This document shows positions 1-8,588 of a stretch of 64,000 nucleotides of DNA, piece by piece. Origin of the DNA: Oscillibacter sp. 1-3 (lineage in GTDB: Bacteria; Bacillota; Clostridia; Oscillospirales; Oscillospiraceae); NCBI RefSeq assembly GCF_000403435.2, contig NZ_KE159709.1:271604-335603 (forward strand), in the 5' to 3' direction. Numbering within the stretch: the first letter of the stretch is position 1; every line of letters begins with the position of its first letter. Position numbers and translations under genes: made by a program. Under the pieces are notes generated by a model. That model had not been told where the DNA came from, searched no databases, and saw nothing but the letters and a program-made list of their open reading frames with translations.

Positions 1-115
1 CCGGCGAAGACTGCGCTATGATGGGAGTTTCTTCGTTTTTGGTTTCGACTTGCTCCGCTGGACGCGGGACCGAAGGGAAAACGGATGCGGAAGTCTTCAC
101 GGGTTTCAGCCGTTC
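1..115. other. Window edge, no gene assigned
   Basis: This stretch lies left of the first MITE. The minus strand is open in one frame with a Pro/Glu/Thr-rich translation, but it is too short to recognise and does not resemble the missing C-terminus of the AI-2E gene on the other side of the MITE. Confidence 0.3.
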
Positions 116-279
116 TAGGCCTTGTTTGAAAAAAGGCGGAATGCCCAACGGCGAGAGATTTTTTCGCCAATCAAGGCAAATTTTTGCAGGCGGGCTGACG
201 CCCGGCAAGAAAATTTAACGCAGAGTGCCGGATAAAGATCCACCATTTGGGCGTTTTGACTTTTTTCAAACATGGCCTA
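116..279. repeat. MITE copy 1 (about 165 bp, IS5-like ends)
   Basis: The ends are inverted repeats: TAGGCCTTGTTTGAAAA on the left and, read inward from the right, TTAGGCCATGTTTGAAAA. Both match the ends of the IS5-like element at 11873-12726. There is no coding capacity. The interior is partly self-complementary, and read on the minus strand it is nearly the same sequence as the copy at 52839-53003. TA flanks both ends, as expected for a 2-bp target duplication. It is inserted in the 3' end of the AI-2E gene and supplies that gene's last codons and stop. Confidence 0.85.
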
Positions 280-1264
280 ATGCCAGCATTGGGTGCAGGC
301 CAACTTGTTTCCCGACCAACGTTGGCTCTACCACGTTCCTTATGATAGTGATTACAATATATAGAAGAATAAGAATAATGCTGGCTGCCATTGCTAATTC
401 TCCGTTGATAGCGGCAATAATCCCCCACGGAATCAGTACGCTTCCGGTTCCCAGGATTGGAAGAATGTCTAAAGAGGCAACAATAAGTGCAATTGTCATT
501 GAATATGGAATTTTTATAGGCGTTAGACTAACCCAAAGTTCCAAAAAGGTAATCAGAAAAATTACGGCGTATGCAGCAATACATTTCAACAGCGTACCGC
601 CCAGGTAATCTTTCGCCTCTTTCAGCAGTCGCTTTTGTTTTTGTGGAATGAGCCTCAAGAGAAAACTGCGTATCGTTTCATAGTCGATAGTCAGAAAGAC
701 GGTTGCGATAACTGTGATGACTGTTTTCATGAAAGCTGACGGGACAAAAGAAACCAGGCTAGCCGCGACCGACAGTATGCCGTTGGTGATGGACATAACA
801 CCGTCATTCAGAGCTTGCAGGATACCCTCCGCGTTGTTTTCCCAAAATTCCAGTGTAGCCAGATCAACACTTTGAAAGAGGTTTTCTATCCAGGCAAAAC
901 TATCCTCCAATATAGGAAAAATGAAGTGATCGCATACAGTAGGGAAAAAGGAGATCAGTTGTTTTATGCCGGAAAAGACCTCAATCCCTATTAACGCCAA
1001 CAGACTGCCGCCGATTACATAGAAAGAAACTGTCAGGAGGATAGAAAGGGCAACCCTTTTGCAGCGACTTTCCCCGGCTATACGGCAAATCAGCTTGTTC
1101 AGAAGATAGGCAATTCCATACGCCAGAATAAAGGGCAGAAGAATCGGCAGGAGATACTTCCCACCAATGAAAACACAGACCGCAATAATCGTCCAATATA
1201 GAAAGTCGATAATAAAATTCTTGTGTCTCTCGATTTTACTCACGTTGTTGCTTTCTGCGTTCAA
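266..1264 (-). CDS. AI-2E family transporter, C-terminus truncated by MITE
   Basis: Polytopic membrane protein of 332 residues with the hydrophobic pattern of the AI-2E/YdiK/YtvI permease family. The diagnostic region near the end reads VVEPTLVGKQVGLHPML. Family members normally continue for some 30-40 residues through another membrane segment after GLHP, but here the frame runs into the MITE at 116-279 and stops (final residues ALGHV). It starts at TTG, preceded by GGGGTGAGG, 12 bp after the MATE stop, so it is probably co-transcribed with the pump. Loss of the last segment may inactivate it. The family is assigned from motifs; the substrate is unknown. Confidence 0.75.
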   Translation of the reverse strand: MNAESNNVSKIERHKNFIIDFLYWTIIAVCVFIGGKYLLPILLPFILAYGIAYLLNKLICRIAGESRCKRVALSILLTVSFYVIGGSLLALIGIEVFSGIKQLISFFPTVCDHFIFPILEDSFAWIENLFQSVDLATLEFWENNAEGILQALNDGVMSITNGILSVAASLVSFVPSAFMKTVITVIATVFLTIDYETIRSFLLRLIPQKQKRLLKEAKDYLGGTLLKCIAAYAVIFLITFLELWVSLTPIKIPYSMTIALIVASLDILPILGTGSVLIPWGIIAAINGELAMAASIILILLYIVITIIRNVVEPTLVGKQVGLHPMLALGHV

Positions 1265-1276
1265 GACCTCACCCCC

Positions 1277-2608
1277 TTAGTATTGATACCGTTTCCGATA
1301 CCTTACAAACATAAATGCAGACAAGGCCAGAGCCATTAGTTCCGCTGCCGGGGTCGCCAGCCAGATGCCGTTTACCCCCAAAATTGTGGGCAGGATCAGC
1401 ATGGTAATCAGCATGAACACGAAGGAACGGGAGAAGGCGAGGATTGCGGAGACAATGCCATTGGACAATGCGGTGAACATCCCGCTGGCAAAGATATTAA
1501 AGCCGATAAAGAACAACGCCAGGGTGCAGATTCGATTTCCGGTGACTGCCAGACCATAGACCGGGTTATCTGGTCGGGCAAAAATGGACACCAGGGGTTT
1601 GGTCGCGGCAAAGGACGCCGCCACAGTCACAAGAGAAATGACACCAATGACTTTCAGACTGGTGAAAACCAGCTTTTTCAGCTTTTCGTGATTCTTCTCG
1701 CCATAGTAGTAACTGAGCATGGGAGCGACACCATAGGAATACCCCGTATAGAGGGAGCTTGCAAACATCAGGACATACATGATGATGGTCACGGCGGCAA
1801 CGCCATCTTCACCTACATAATGGAGCATCGTCCAGTTGAACATCATCGTAATGATGCCTGTGACCAGCGCAGTTGCCATTTCAGAGCATCCGTTTGTCGC
1901 CGCGCTTGCGAGAACCTTGAAGCGGAAAGCGGGCTTTGTAAAGTGCAGAAGGCTCTTTTTGCGGCTGAATACAAACAAACCGACAACAGCGGTCACAGAG
2001 TAACCCAGGCCTGTGGCAATGGCCGCACCGCTGATTCCCATATCCAAAAGGCCGATAAATACATAGTCAAGCACAATGTTTAACACACCGCCCGACACGG
2101 AACAGACCAAGGATAAGGTTGCCTTTTCAGAAGCAATCATATAGAGGGTGAAATTGTTCATCAGCAGGATCGGGATCGTAAAGACAAGATAGCGGCTGAG
2201 GTAGGAAGTACAGTAGTTGGCGACATCCGGGGACAATCCCATGCTCCCGAAGATAGTTTCCATTAGGGAATAACCCAGCATGGTCATAACCAGGCCAACC
2301 ACTACATTCACCAAAATCAAGAATGTAAAATCTTCCTTGGCTTCTTGGGGCTTTTGTTCTCCCATCTTTTTCATGATGACCGCGCTTCCGCCGGTTGCCA
2401 GCATGGTAGAGATTGCTGTCACCACCTGGATCACCGGGGCTGTCAGATTGATGGCGGACAGCGCACTCGTCCCAATCAGATTTGATACAAACAGGCCGTC
2501 AACCATGGTATAAAAGGACATAAAGACAGACATTGCGATGGTAGGAATTGCAAATTTGAGGATGTTCCTCAATGTGACTGGTTTGTCATAAGCATTTTGG
2601 TTTTCCAT
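1277..2608 (-). CDS. MATE family multidrug/sodium efflux pump
   Basis: 443-residue protein with about 12 hydrophobic segments in two repeats. The opening LRNILKFAIPTIAMSVFMSFYTMVDG resembles the NorM/MepA-type MATE N-terminus, in which a Pro lies in helix 1 and the following MVDGLFVSNLIG region is conserved. The family exports cationic drugs or metabolites using a Na+ or H+ gradient across the cytoplasmic membrane. AAGGAG lies just upstream of the ATG. The promoter has a MerR-type 19-bp spacer, and a MerR gene is divergent, so drug-induced expression is likely. A decayed copy of a closely similar C-terminus lies at 56225-56490. Confidence 0.9.
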   Translation of the reverse strand: MENQNAYDKPVTLRNILKFAIPTIAMSVFMSFYTMVDGLFVSNLIGTSALSAINLTAPVIQVVTAISTMLATGGSAVIMKKMGEQKPQEAKEDFTFLILVNVVVGLVMTMLGYSLMETIFGSMGLSPDVANYCTSYLSRYLVFTIPILLMNNFTLYMIASEKATLSLVCSVSGGVLNIVLDYVFIGLLDMGISGAAIATGLGYSVTAVVGLFVFSRKKSLLHFTKPAFRFKVLASAATNGCSEMATALVTGIITMMFNWTMLHYVGEDGVAAVTIIMYVLMFASSLYTGYSYGVAPMLSYYYGEKNHEKLKKLVFTSLKVIGVISLVTVAASFAATKPLVSIFARPDNPVYGLAVTGNRICTLALFFIGFNIFASGMFTALSNGIVSAILAFSRSFVFMLITMLILPTILGVNGIWLATPAAELMALALSAFMFVRYRKRYQY

Positions 2609-2650
2609 TATAATACTCCTTTTTTCCTTGTTTTCTCCGGTATATGTGCT

Positions 2651-2681
2651 ATCATAATCCGTACAGTAACTGTACAGTCAA
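2651..2681 (-). promoter_or_regulatory. MerR-type promoter/operator of the MATE gene
   Basis: On the minus strand TTGACT (2681-2676) and TATGAT (2656-2651) are separated by 19 bp, the over-long spacer typical of promoters activated by MerR proteins through DNA untwisting. The spacer holds a perfect 15-bp palindrome, GTACAGTAACTGTAC (2661-2675), the probable binding site of the divergent MerR regulator. Confidence 0.85.
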
Positions 2682-2696
2682 GAGGTATTTTGAAAA

Positions 2697-3518
2697 ATGG
2701 AGAAAAAAAGTAAACTGCTCACAATCGGTCAATTTGCGGCTTTGCATGGAATCAATAAGAAAACTCTGATGTGGTACGACGAAATCGGCCTTTTTCATCC
2801 ATCGTTCATCCATCCCGAAAATGGATACAGATATTACAGCTATTATCAAAGTGCCATTCTGGAAACAATCCTGCTGCTGCGGGAGTTAGATGTGCCGATT
2901 GATGAAATCCAAGCATTTATGAAAAACCGCTCCGCCGCCAGCATGGAACAGCTCTTACAGGAAAAAATTGAAGATTTAGACCGCAGCATGGCACATATGA
3001 GAGCAGTTCGGAAAACGCTGTCCTACCACCGCCAGAATATGCAGACATTATTGACGATGGACTTATCAGAAATCACCATTGTGCAGAAAAATGAGCGCAG
3101 TTTAGTTACCGTAGACATCAATCAGGACACTACATTTGAAAAGCAGGTAGAGATGATTACTGCTGAAACGAAAAAATATCAGCTTCGCCGTCTGCATGAT
3201 GCCTCTTATGGTACAATGATCGCAGTAGATAGTCTGCAAAGGTGGGAATTCGAGGATTATTCCAAACTTTTTATTGAAATTCCGTTTCCCATAAAGAAAG
3301 ATGGATTGCACATACAACCTGCCGGGGATTATGTACGGGCATTTTATAGGGATGCAGCAGAAAGCCCTGTGCTTTGCTACCAAAGGATATTTGATTATGT
3401 CGAAAAACATGGTCTTGCATTATCGGGGTTCTCCTATGAAGTCATTATCAATGACAATGTGATTGAGCGGGTGGAAGATGCGCTTGTGCAGATCGAAATA
3501 TCTGTAAAATCCAAATAG
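2697..3518 (+). CDS. MerR family regulator with GyrI/BmrR-like effector domain
   Basis: 273 residues. Residues about 7-75 form a winged helix of the MerR family (LTIGQFAALHGINKKTLMWY, then ENGYRYYSYYQ). A coiled-coil linker follows at about 80-125 (EKIEDLDRSMAHMRAVRKTL). The C-terminal about 150 residues have the layout of a BmrR/GyrI small-molecule-binding domain. It probably binds cationic drugs and activates the divergent MATE-AI-2E operon through the palindrome at 2661-2675. Its own start lies only 15 bp from that promoter, so the same site may repress it. The regulatory link is inferred from layout. Confidence 0.88.
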   Translation: MEKKSKLLTIGQFAALHGINKKTLMWYDEIGLFHPSFIHPENGYRYYSYYQSAILETILLLRELDVPIDEIQAFMKNRSAASMEQLLQEKIEDLDRSMAHMRAVRKTLSYHRQNMQTLLTMDLSEITIVQKNERSLVTVDINQDTTFEKQVEMITAETKKYQLRRLHDASYGTMIAVDSLQRWEFEDYSKLFIEIPFPIKKDGLHIQPAGDYVRAFYRDAAESPVLCYQRIFDYVEKHGLALSGFSYEVIINDNVIERVEDALVQIEISVKSK

Positions 3519-4007
3519 AGACTTTATCTAAATAACAATTTTTAGTCAAACTCGAGCATCCCTGACCGAAATCCTACATTCCCCCTTGACAACATCTTTA
3601 GAAGGGAAGATGGACAGCAACTCCACCAGAGAGCAAACACTCGCCGAAGGCTTTATGGACGATGTTGGGAGGCCCATGGACTGCACCGGTGTATCCAAAG
3701 AGGTCTGCGAAGGTTTTTTATACAAATTCTAATGGTTTATAGGCGTTTCTGTTCCTTTTCATTTACTCTTCGGCACTATTTAAAACCAGTGTTTCCACGT
3801 GCTCCACGTCTGTCTGTGGCTAATTATGTGGTCAAGAAAACCGGTGCACCGAAAGAGACCTTTCACAAACACAACGAAGCACTGTGTAATACGCTCGATT
3901 TTCACCCCTGTATTTCTCCGTTTATCCCTATCGACTTTCGTTTCCTGTTTCGGTATTGTGTCACTTGCGAAACCTACACAAAATATAGAAATCAGGAGGA
4001 GATGCAA
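3519..4007 (+). other. Intergenic region with a short ORF remnant
   Basis: No complete gene is supported here. An open stretch at 3610-3732 would encode 40 residues ending in CEGFLYKF; it has no clear ribosome site and looks like the tail of a lost gene. TTGACA occurs at 3595-3600. Frame 3732-4007 is open but is only an upstream extension of the CAP gene, whose ribosome site lies at 3994-3999. Confidence 0.35.
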
Positions 4008-4781
4008 ATGACCAGTACGAAAAAGAGCATCATCGCTGCACTGACAGCAGGCATCCTTACAACTGCCCTCGCTATCCCCGCCACCGCAGTGGAGGCCCCG
4101 TCCATCCGGGTGGGCAGCTACAAGGGTAGTACCCTGGAGGTGAGAGAGCGTAGCGGCCTCATCATCGGTCCCAGCGGTGCAAACTACACTGTGACCTCCA
4201 GCAACCCAGACACGGTAGCAGTCGAGCAGGTGCTGACCTTCTGGGTGGCTGTCGCAAAGGGGGCGGGGGCCGCGGAGATCACAGCATCCAACAGCGCCGG
4301 GGAATGCGGGAGCATGACGCTGACGGTCGGCTCCGCCGCCCCCGCCGCGCCGGAAGCTCCCGCCAGCATGGACAGCGCTAGCCTGACGGACAACCTGGAG
4401 ATCCGGCAGGAGATGATCCGGCTGATCAACCAGACCCGCAAGGCCAACGGCGTGTCGGAGCTGCTGGTCAACGAGGCCCTGATGACCGCCGCCCAATCCT
4501 GCTCCGACCGGCGCTACACCTGGCATCACGCCGCAGAGGAGGGCCAAGCCGCCGCTGACGCCGGCTACCCCTACGGTTTCGGTGACAACCTCACCGTGTT
4601 CACCGGCACAGACGCCGCCGCCCGGCGCGCCGTCGACAACTGGATCAACTCACCGGGACACTTCGAGACCATGATCGACCCCAGATGCGACTGCATCGGC
4701 GTGGGCGTGACCCAGTACGACGGCATCACCTACTGTTACATGTTCGTCGAAATCCCCAACAGCGTCAACTTCTATGCGTAA
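4008..4781 (+). CDS. Secreted CAP-domain (SCP/PR1-like) protein
   Basis: 257 residues from the ATG at 4008, which lies 8 bp after AGGAGG. A signal peptide covers about residues 1-26 (positive KK, hydrophobic core, AIPATAVEA cleavage region). Residues about 30-105 look like a small Ig-like (BIG2-type) domain, followed by an Ala/Pro-rich linker. The CAP domain starts around residue 130 (RQEMIRLINQTRKANG) and holds the usual NWINSPGHFETMIDP and later IGVGV motifs. It is probably extracellular; the function of such bacterial CAP proteins is mostly unknown. A strong terminator follows. A longer in-frame extension back to 3732 lacks a ribosome site and is rejected. Confidence 0.85.
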   Translation: MTSTKKSIIAALTAGILTTALAIPATAVEAPSIRVGSYKGSTLEVRERSGLIIGPSGANYTVTSSNPDTVAVEQVLTFWVAVAKGAGAAEITASNSAGECGSMTLTVGSAAPAAPEAPASMDSASLTDNLEIRQEMIRLINQTRKANGVSELLVNEALMTAAQSCSDRRYTWHHAAEEGQAAADAGYPYGFGDNLTVFTGTDAAARRAVDNWINSPGHFETMIDPRCDCIGVGVTQYDGITYCYMFVEIPNSVNFYA

Positions 4782-4794
4782 GCGAATAGTACTC

Positions 4795-4830
4795 AAAGGG
4801 GGCCGTCCAGGAAGCTGGATGGCCCTCTTT
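4795..4830 (+). terminator. Intrinsic terminator after the CAP gene
   Basis: AAAGGGGGCCGTCCAG pairs with CTGGATGGCCCTCTTT around a short loop and ends in a T run. Confidence 0.8.
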
Positions 4831-4938
4831 CGTGTCGGTAGAAAACAGAGTACAGGCAGGAAAATATGATACCCGGAAGTGCAGATTTTCTGCTCAGATT
4901 TTGCATAGCATAAAACAAAGAATAAAAGCTGTGGGCAA

Positions 4939-5003
4939 TTAGGAAAATCTTAAGAAATTATTATGGAAAAAACAAGGAGCTGCAAAAGAAAATCTGATAT
5001 AAT
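4939..5003 (+). promoter_or_regulatory. vanR promoter region with phased VanR-like boxes
   Basis: TTAGGAAAA at 4939 and TTAAGAAAT at 4950 are direct repeats with 11-bp period, the spacing used by OmpR/PhoB-class regulators. Related pairs precede vanW and vanY. An extended -10 (TG-A-TATAAT, hexamer 4998-5003) lies downstream. The layout suggests autoregulation by VanR. Confidence 0.6.
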
Positions 5004-5037
5004 GGTTAAAATTCACCACAGAAAAGAGGTAAGTGAA

Positions 5038-5754
5038 ATGGCTAATCGGATTTTAGTTGTAGATGATGAAGCTGAAATTGCCGACCTGATCGAAGCCTAT
5101 CTGACCGGCGAAAATTATACAGTATTTAAGTTCTACTCGGCAACGGAAGCCCTTGCGTGTATCAACACCACGGAGCTTGACCTTGCCATTCTTGATGTGA
5201 TGATGCCGGAAATAGACGGCTTTGCGCTGTGCCAGAAGATACGGGAAAAGCACACCTGGCCCATTATCATGCTGACGGCCAAGGACGAGGAGACAGACAA
5301 AATCACGGGTCTGACCCTGGGGGCGGACGACTATGTAACCAAGCCTTTTCGCCCTCTGGAGCTGATGGCGAGGGTGAAATCTCAACTGCGCCGGTATCAG
5401 AAATACAACCCCGCCCGTTCCGGCAGCATAGAAACACCCACTGCCCCGGCAGACACCATCATCTGCGGCGACTTGACTATGAATATCAAAGCCCACACCT
5501 GTTTCCTGGGTGAAAAACTGCTGACGCTGACCCCTACGGAGTTTTCTATTCTGCGTATCCTTCTGGAGAACGCCGGGAATGTGGTCAGCTCGGAGGAACT
5601 GTTTCACAAAATCTGGCAGGACGAGTATTACAGCAAATCCAACAACACCATCACCGTCCACATCCGTCATCTGCGGGAAAAGTTGGGGGACAGCATGGAC
5701 AAGCCCAGGTTTATCAAAACGATATGGGGGGTAGGGTATAAAATTGAAACCTGA
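5038..5754 (+). CDS. vanR: VanR-type response regulator (OmpR family)
   Basis: 238 residues from the ATG at 5038, preceded by an AGAGGT-type ribosome site; a longer in-frame start at 4963 would include the promoter and is rejected. The receiver domain spans residues 1-120, with acidic pocket DD at 9-10, phospho-acceptor Asp53 (AILDVMMPEIDG) and Lys102 (YVTKPF). The winged-helix DNA-binding domain covers about 140-238 (LTPTEFSILRILLENAGNVV ... TIWGVGYKI). It is the cytoplasmic regulator of the glycopeptide-response system with the overlapping vanS. Phased boxes before vanR, vanW and vanY are its probable targets. Confidence 0.9.
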   Translation: MANRILVVDDEAEIADLIEAYLTGENYTVFKFYSATEALACINTTELDLAILDVMMPEIDGFALCQKIREKHTWPIIMLTAKDEETDKITGLTLGADDYVTKPFRPLELMARVKSQLRRYQKYNPARSGSIETPTAPADTIICGDLTMNIKAHTCFLGEKLLTLTPTEFSILRILLENAGNVVSSEELFHKIWQDEYYSKSNNTITVHIRHLREKLGDSMDKPRFIKTIWGVGYKIET

Positions 5755-6871
5755 TCGAAAGGACGAATACCTTGCTTTTCAATCCAAACTGATCCGGCGG
5801 GCCTGCGTCAACGCAGTTACCTCCGCCGCTGTGGTGGTAGGGCTTTATCTGTTTGTTTGGAAACAGCGAATGGGCGATTGGATTGTCTGGCTGCTGGAAA
5901 CATTTTTCAAAATGAAACACGAAGATGCGTTTTATTATTACAGCGACCATTTTCGGGGTAACAAAGAGATATTTTTTGCCGCCGCTGTCCTGCTGATATT
6001 TACGGTATTGCTGGTGCGGATTTTCCGATGGGTGACAGGCTATTTCAGCGAGGTCAACCAAGGCATTGAGGCGTTACTGGCTGACGATGAAGAACAAATC
6101 CAACTGTCGCCAGAAATGCTGCCCTTCGAGCGGAAGCTGAACACGGTAAAGCGGACGCTGGCGGAGCGAAAAGCGGAAACGGCCCTGGCGGAGCAGCGGA
6201 AAGATGAATTAGTTATGTATCTGGCCCACGATATTCGGACGCCCCTCACATCTGTGATCGGCTACCTCAATTTATTGGAAGAAGAACCGAATATGCCTGC
6301 GGAACAGCGGGCCAAGCGTGTCCATATCGCATTGGAAAAGGCTTACCGACTGGAAACCATGATAAACGAGTTTTTTGAGATCACCCGGTACAATTCCCAG
6401 CAAATTACCTTGTCCAAGGAAACGATTGACCTATATTATATGCTGGTGCAGCTATCTGATGAATTGTCCCCGGTCTTTGCCCCCAGGGGGAACACGGTTG
6501 CGCTGCATTTGGCCGAGGATCTGACGGTGGAGGCCGACCCGGAAAAGCTGGCGCGGGTGTTCAGCAACATTCTGAAAAATGCGGCATCGTACAGCTACCC
6601 GCACACCGAAATCACGATCTCCGCAGAAAAGGCAGAGCATGAGGTCATCATCCAATTTCAGAACAGCGGCGAAGATATTCCCAGCGAGGCTTTGGCATCC
6701 CTCTTTGACAAATTTTACCGGGCTGACAAGTCCCGTTCCTCTGATACAGGCGGCACAGGGCTGGGATTGGCTATCGCCAAGGAGATCGTCACACTCCACG
6801 GCGGAGCGATCAGCGCATCCAGCAAAAATCATGTCATTACATTCACAATTTCTTTACCGCTGGCAAATTAG
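5744..6871 (+). CDS. vanS: VanS-type sensor histidine kinase
   Basis: 375 residues from a TTG start overlapping the vanR stop by 11 bp. Two membrane segments (about 24-38 and 76-92) flank a short extracytoplasmic loop, as in VanS proteins. A linker leads to the dimerisation helix with phosphoacceptor His162 (LAHDIRTPLTSVIGYL). The ATPase domain shows N box NILKNAASYSYP and G boxes FDKFYRADKSRSS and GTGLGLAIAKEIV. It is expected to phosphorylate VanR in response to glycopeptide or cell-wall stress. The first VanR-like box of the vanW promoter overlaps its stop codon. Confidence 0.9.
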   Translation: MKPDRKDEYLAFQSKLIRRACVNAVTSAAVVVGLYLFVWKQRMGDWIVWLLETFFKMKHEDAFYYYSDHFRGNKEIFFAAAVLLIFTVLLVRIFRWVTGYFSEVNQGIEALLADDEEQIQLSPEMLPFERKLNTVKRTLAERKAETALAEQRKDELVMYLAHDIRTPLTSVIGYLNLLEEEPNMPAEQRAKRVHIALEKAYRLETMINEFFEITRYNSQQITLSKETIDLYYMLVQLSDELSPVFAPRGNTVALHLAEDLTVEADPEKLARVFSNILKNAASYSYPHTEITISAEKAEHEVIIQFQNSGEDIPSEALASLFDKFYRADKSRSSDTGGTGLGLAIAKEIVTLHGGAISASSKNHVITFTISLPLAN

Positions 6872-6960
6872 GAAAATCTCTATATTTTCTTAGGAATGTA
6901 TCAATTTCATCTTAAAGCACTCCATGCTCCTGTTCAGTAGAATGATGCTGACAGGAGCAT
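6868..6960 (+). promoter_or_regulatory. vanW promoter: phased VanR-like boxes and 5' hairpin
   Basis: TTAGGAAAA (6868) and TTAGGAATG (6890) are 22 bp apart. A -10-like TCTTAA lies 20 bp from the second box. The predicted transcript would then start with a hairpin, ATGCTCCTGTTCAG (6924-6937) pairing with CTGACAGGAGCAT (6948-6960), followed by a weak T-rich run. The same design precedes vanY. Confidence 0.6.
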
Positions 6961-6995
6961 TTCTTTGTCAGAGCGACAACAGAAAGGAGCGCATC

Positions 6996-7649
6996 ATGGG
7001 AAGAAAACGGTTGACACAATTTTTTCCTGGCCTGCTGCCGCTGCGGAAAAGGCAGAAGATATTCTGTTACTATATGGGAATGAGGTTAGACCATAACCGC
7101 TATTCAGAAACACACTCTGACATCACGCTTTCCTATCCGCTCTTTCATGCAAGCTGGCCTCTTTATAACTATAAAACGGGCTACGAGCTGACCTATCAGG
7201 AGAATAAGGCTTACAACTGCAAACTGGCGGCGAAGGTGCTTGATAAACTTATCATCGCCCCCGGCGAAACATTTTCCTTTTGGATCGCTGTACGGGGCGC
7301 AGATCAGGAAACGGCCTATAAAAATGGATATGTTCTGTCCGATGGACGGCTCCAGCTTTTGCCGGGGGGCGGGCTGTGCCAAATGAGCAGCTTTTTGTAC
7401 TGGCTGTTTCTGCATACCCCGCTGACTATCACAGAACAGCACACCCACGGAATTGACCTCCATCTCAATATGCCCGGTATTCCCCAGGGCATCGACGCTG
7501 CGGTGGCCGAGGGCTGGCTGGATTTGAAGGTCAGAAACGATACCGCCCACACATTTCAACTCCTGGTTGCTGTTGACAGCCATAACATGAGCGGTACGGT
7601 ACTGTCTGACACAAGGCTGCGGTCTGTCTGTCAAAAGCAAATTAGTTAA
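6996..7649 (+). CDS. vanW: VanW family protein
   Basis: 217 residues from the ATG at 6996, which has AAAGGAG seven bases upstream; an earlier in-frame ATG at 6924 lies in the 5' hairpin and is rejected. The VanW signature is clear: NCKLAAKVLDKLIIAPGETF followed by FWIAVRG and GGGLCQMSSFLYWLFLH. VanW accompanies vanB and vanG clusters, but its biochemical role is not established; related domains occur in cell-wall and spore proteins. It sits between two VanR-like cassettes, so it may be an independent transcription unit. Confidence 0.9.
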   Translation: MGRKRLTQFFPGLLPLRKRQKIFCYYMGMRLDHNRYSETHSDITLSYPLFHASWPLYNYKTGYELTYQENKAYNCKLAAKVLDKLIIAPGETFSFWIAVRGADQETAYKNGYVLSDGRLQLLPGGGLCQMSSFLYWLFLHTPLTITEQHTHGIDLHLNMPGIPQGIDAAVAEGWLDLKVRNDTAHTFQLLVAVDSHNMSGTVLSDTRLRSVCQKQIS

Positions 7650-7663
7650 ATCTCCCCACTATA

Positions 7664-7755
7664 TTAGGATTTTCTTAGGAAATAAACAACTTCATATTAA
7701 AGTTCCAAGTGCCTCTGTCCAGTAAAATAGATACTGACAGGGGCACTTTTGCTCG
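7664..7755 (+). promoter_or_regulatory. vanY promoter: phased VanR-like boxes and 5' hairpin
   Basis: TTAGGA (7664) and TTAGGAAAT (7675) are 11 bp apart. TATTAA lies 20 bp from the second box, exactly as in the vanW cassette. A hairpin AAGTGCCTCTGTCCAG (7707-7722) / CTGACAGGGGCACTT (7734-7748) ends in TTTT and could be a 5' stabiliser or attenuator. Confidence 0.6.
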
Positions 7756-7775
7756 ACGTTTGAAAGGAGCTTTTT

Positions 7776-8588
7776 ATGATGGAAGAAAAAATGATGCAAG
7801 TCCGTAATGACCACCCCCGCCGCAGTCAAAAGCGCCGCCGGAAGCGGTTTCCCTGGGGAGATATTGTGGCGACGCTGTTGGTGGTGGCCATTTGCGCCTA
7901 TGTCTTTCTATCGTTTGGTGAAAAAACGCCCGATGAAGAAACGCCGGTAAGGGGCACATCCGCTCCGACTACGACCCAGGCACAGGACAACGCGCTGGCT
8001 GACCTGTTGGCTGAAAACACACAGCCAACGGCCAGTGACATCGACTGGAATCTTGTGCTAGTAAATTATGAAAACGCTATCCCCGAAAACTACGAGATCA
8101 ATCTGGTGGAGGTAGCTGGCGGGGAGAAAGTGGATGAACGCATCTACGATCCCCTGATGGAGATGCTGGAAGCGGCCAAAGAGGGGAATTGGGATCAGCT
8201 CCCGATGGTGGTGTCCGGCTATCGCACCCAGGCCAAGCAGCAGAAGCTCTTTCAAGACAAGGTAGCCAAATATCAAAGTGAGGGACACTCCAAGAGTGAA
8301 GCGGAAGAACTGGCAAAGCAGTGGGTGGCTGTTCCCGGATACAGCGAACACCAAGCCGGGCTGGCGGTGGACATCAACGGGGCCACCTATGACCTCTACT
8401 TCTGGCTTCAGGAGAATAGCTACAAGTACGGTTTTATCTTCCGTTATCCTGGGAGCAAAACCGAAATCACCGGCGTGGCGGAGGAAGTTTGGCATTACCG
8501 CTATGTGGGCGTAGAAGCGGCCACGGAAATGTACGAAAAGGGCCTGTGCCTGGAGGAATATCTGGCGGAAAGGCAGGGAGAGGCATGA
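7776..8588 (+). CDS. vanY: VanY-type D,D-carboxypeptidase (M15B)
   Basis: 270 residues. A basic N-terminus and one membrane anchor at about 28-47 place the catalytic domain outside the membrane, unlike the soluble VanXY enzymes. Zinc-peptidase motifs of the VanY family are present: SGYRT near residue 148, SEHQAGLAVDI at about 189-199 (the SxHxxGxAxD motif) and EVWHYRYVG near 235-243 (ExxHxxYxG). It removes the terminal D-Ala from pentapeptide precursors. The ribosome site AAAGGAGC precedes two adjacent ATGs. The stop overlaps the start of the ligase gene (ATGA). No vanX or vanXY gene is seen in the cluster. Confidence 0.9.
   Translation: MMEEKMMQVRNDHPRRSQKRRRKRFPWGDIVATLLVVAICAYVFLSFGEKTPDEETPVRGTSAPTTTQAQDNALADLLAENTQPTASDIDWNLVLVNYENAIPENYEINLVEVAGGEKVDERIYDPLMEMLEAAKEGNWDQLPMVVSGYRTQAKQQKLFQDKVAKYQSEGHSKSEAEELAKQWVAVPGYSEHQAGLAVDINGATYDLYFWLQENSYKYGFIFRYPGSKTEITGVAEEVWHYRYVGVEAATEMYEKGLCLEEYLAERQGEA

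Noticed and set aside
7776-8588. Calling the carboxypeptidase VanXY
   Set aside because: The membrane anchor at about 28-47 and the domain layout fit VanY; VanXY enzymes are soluble.
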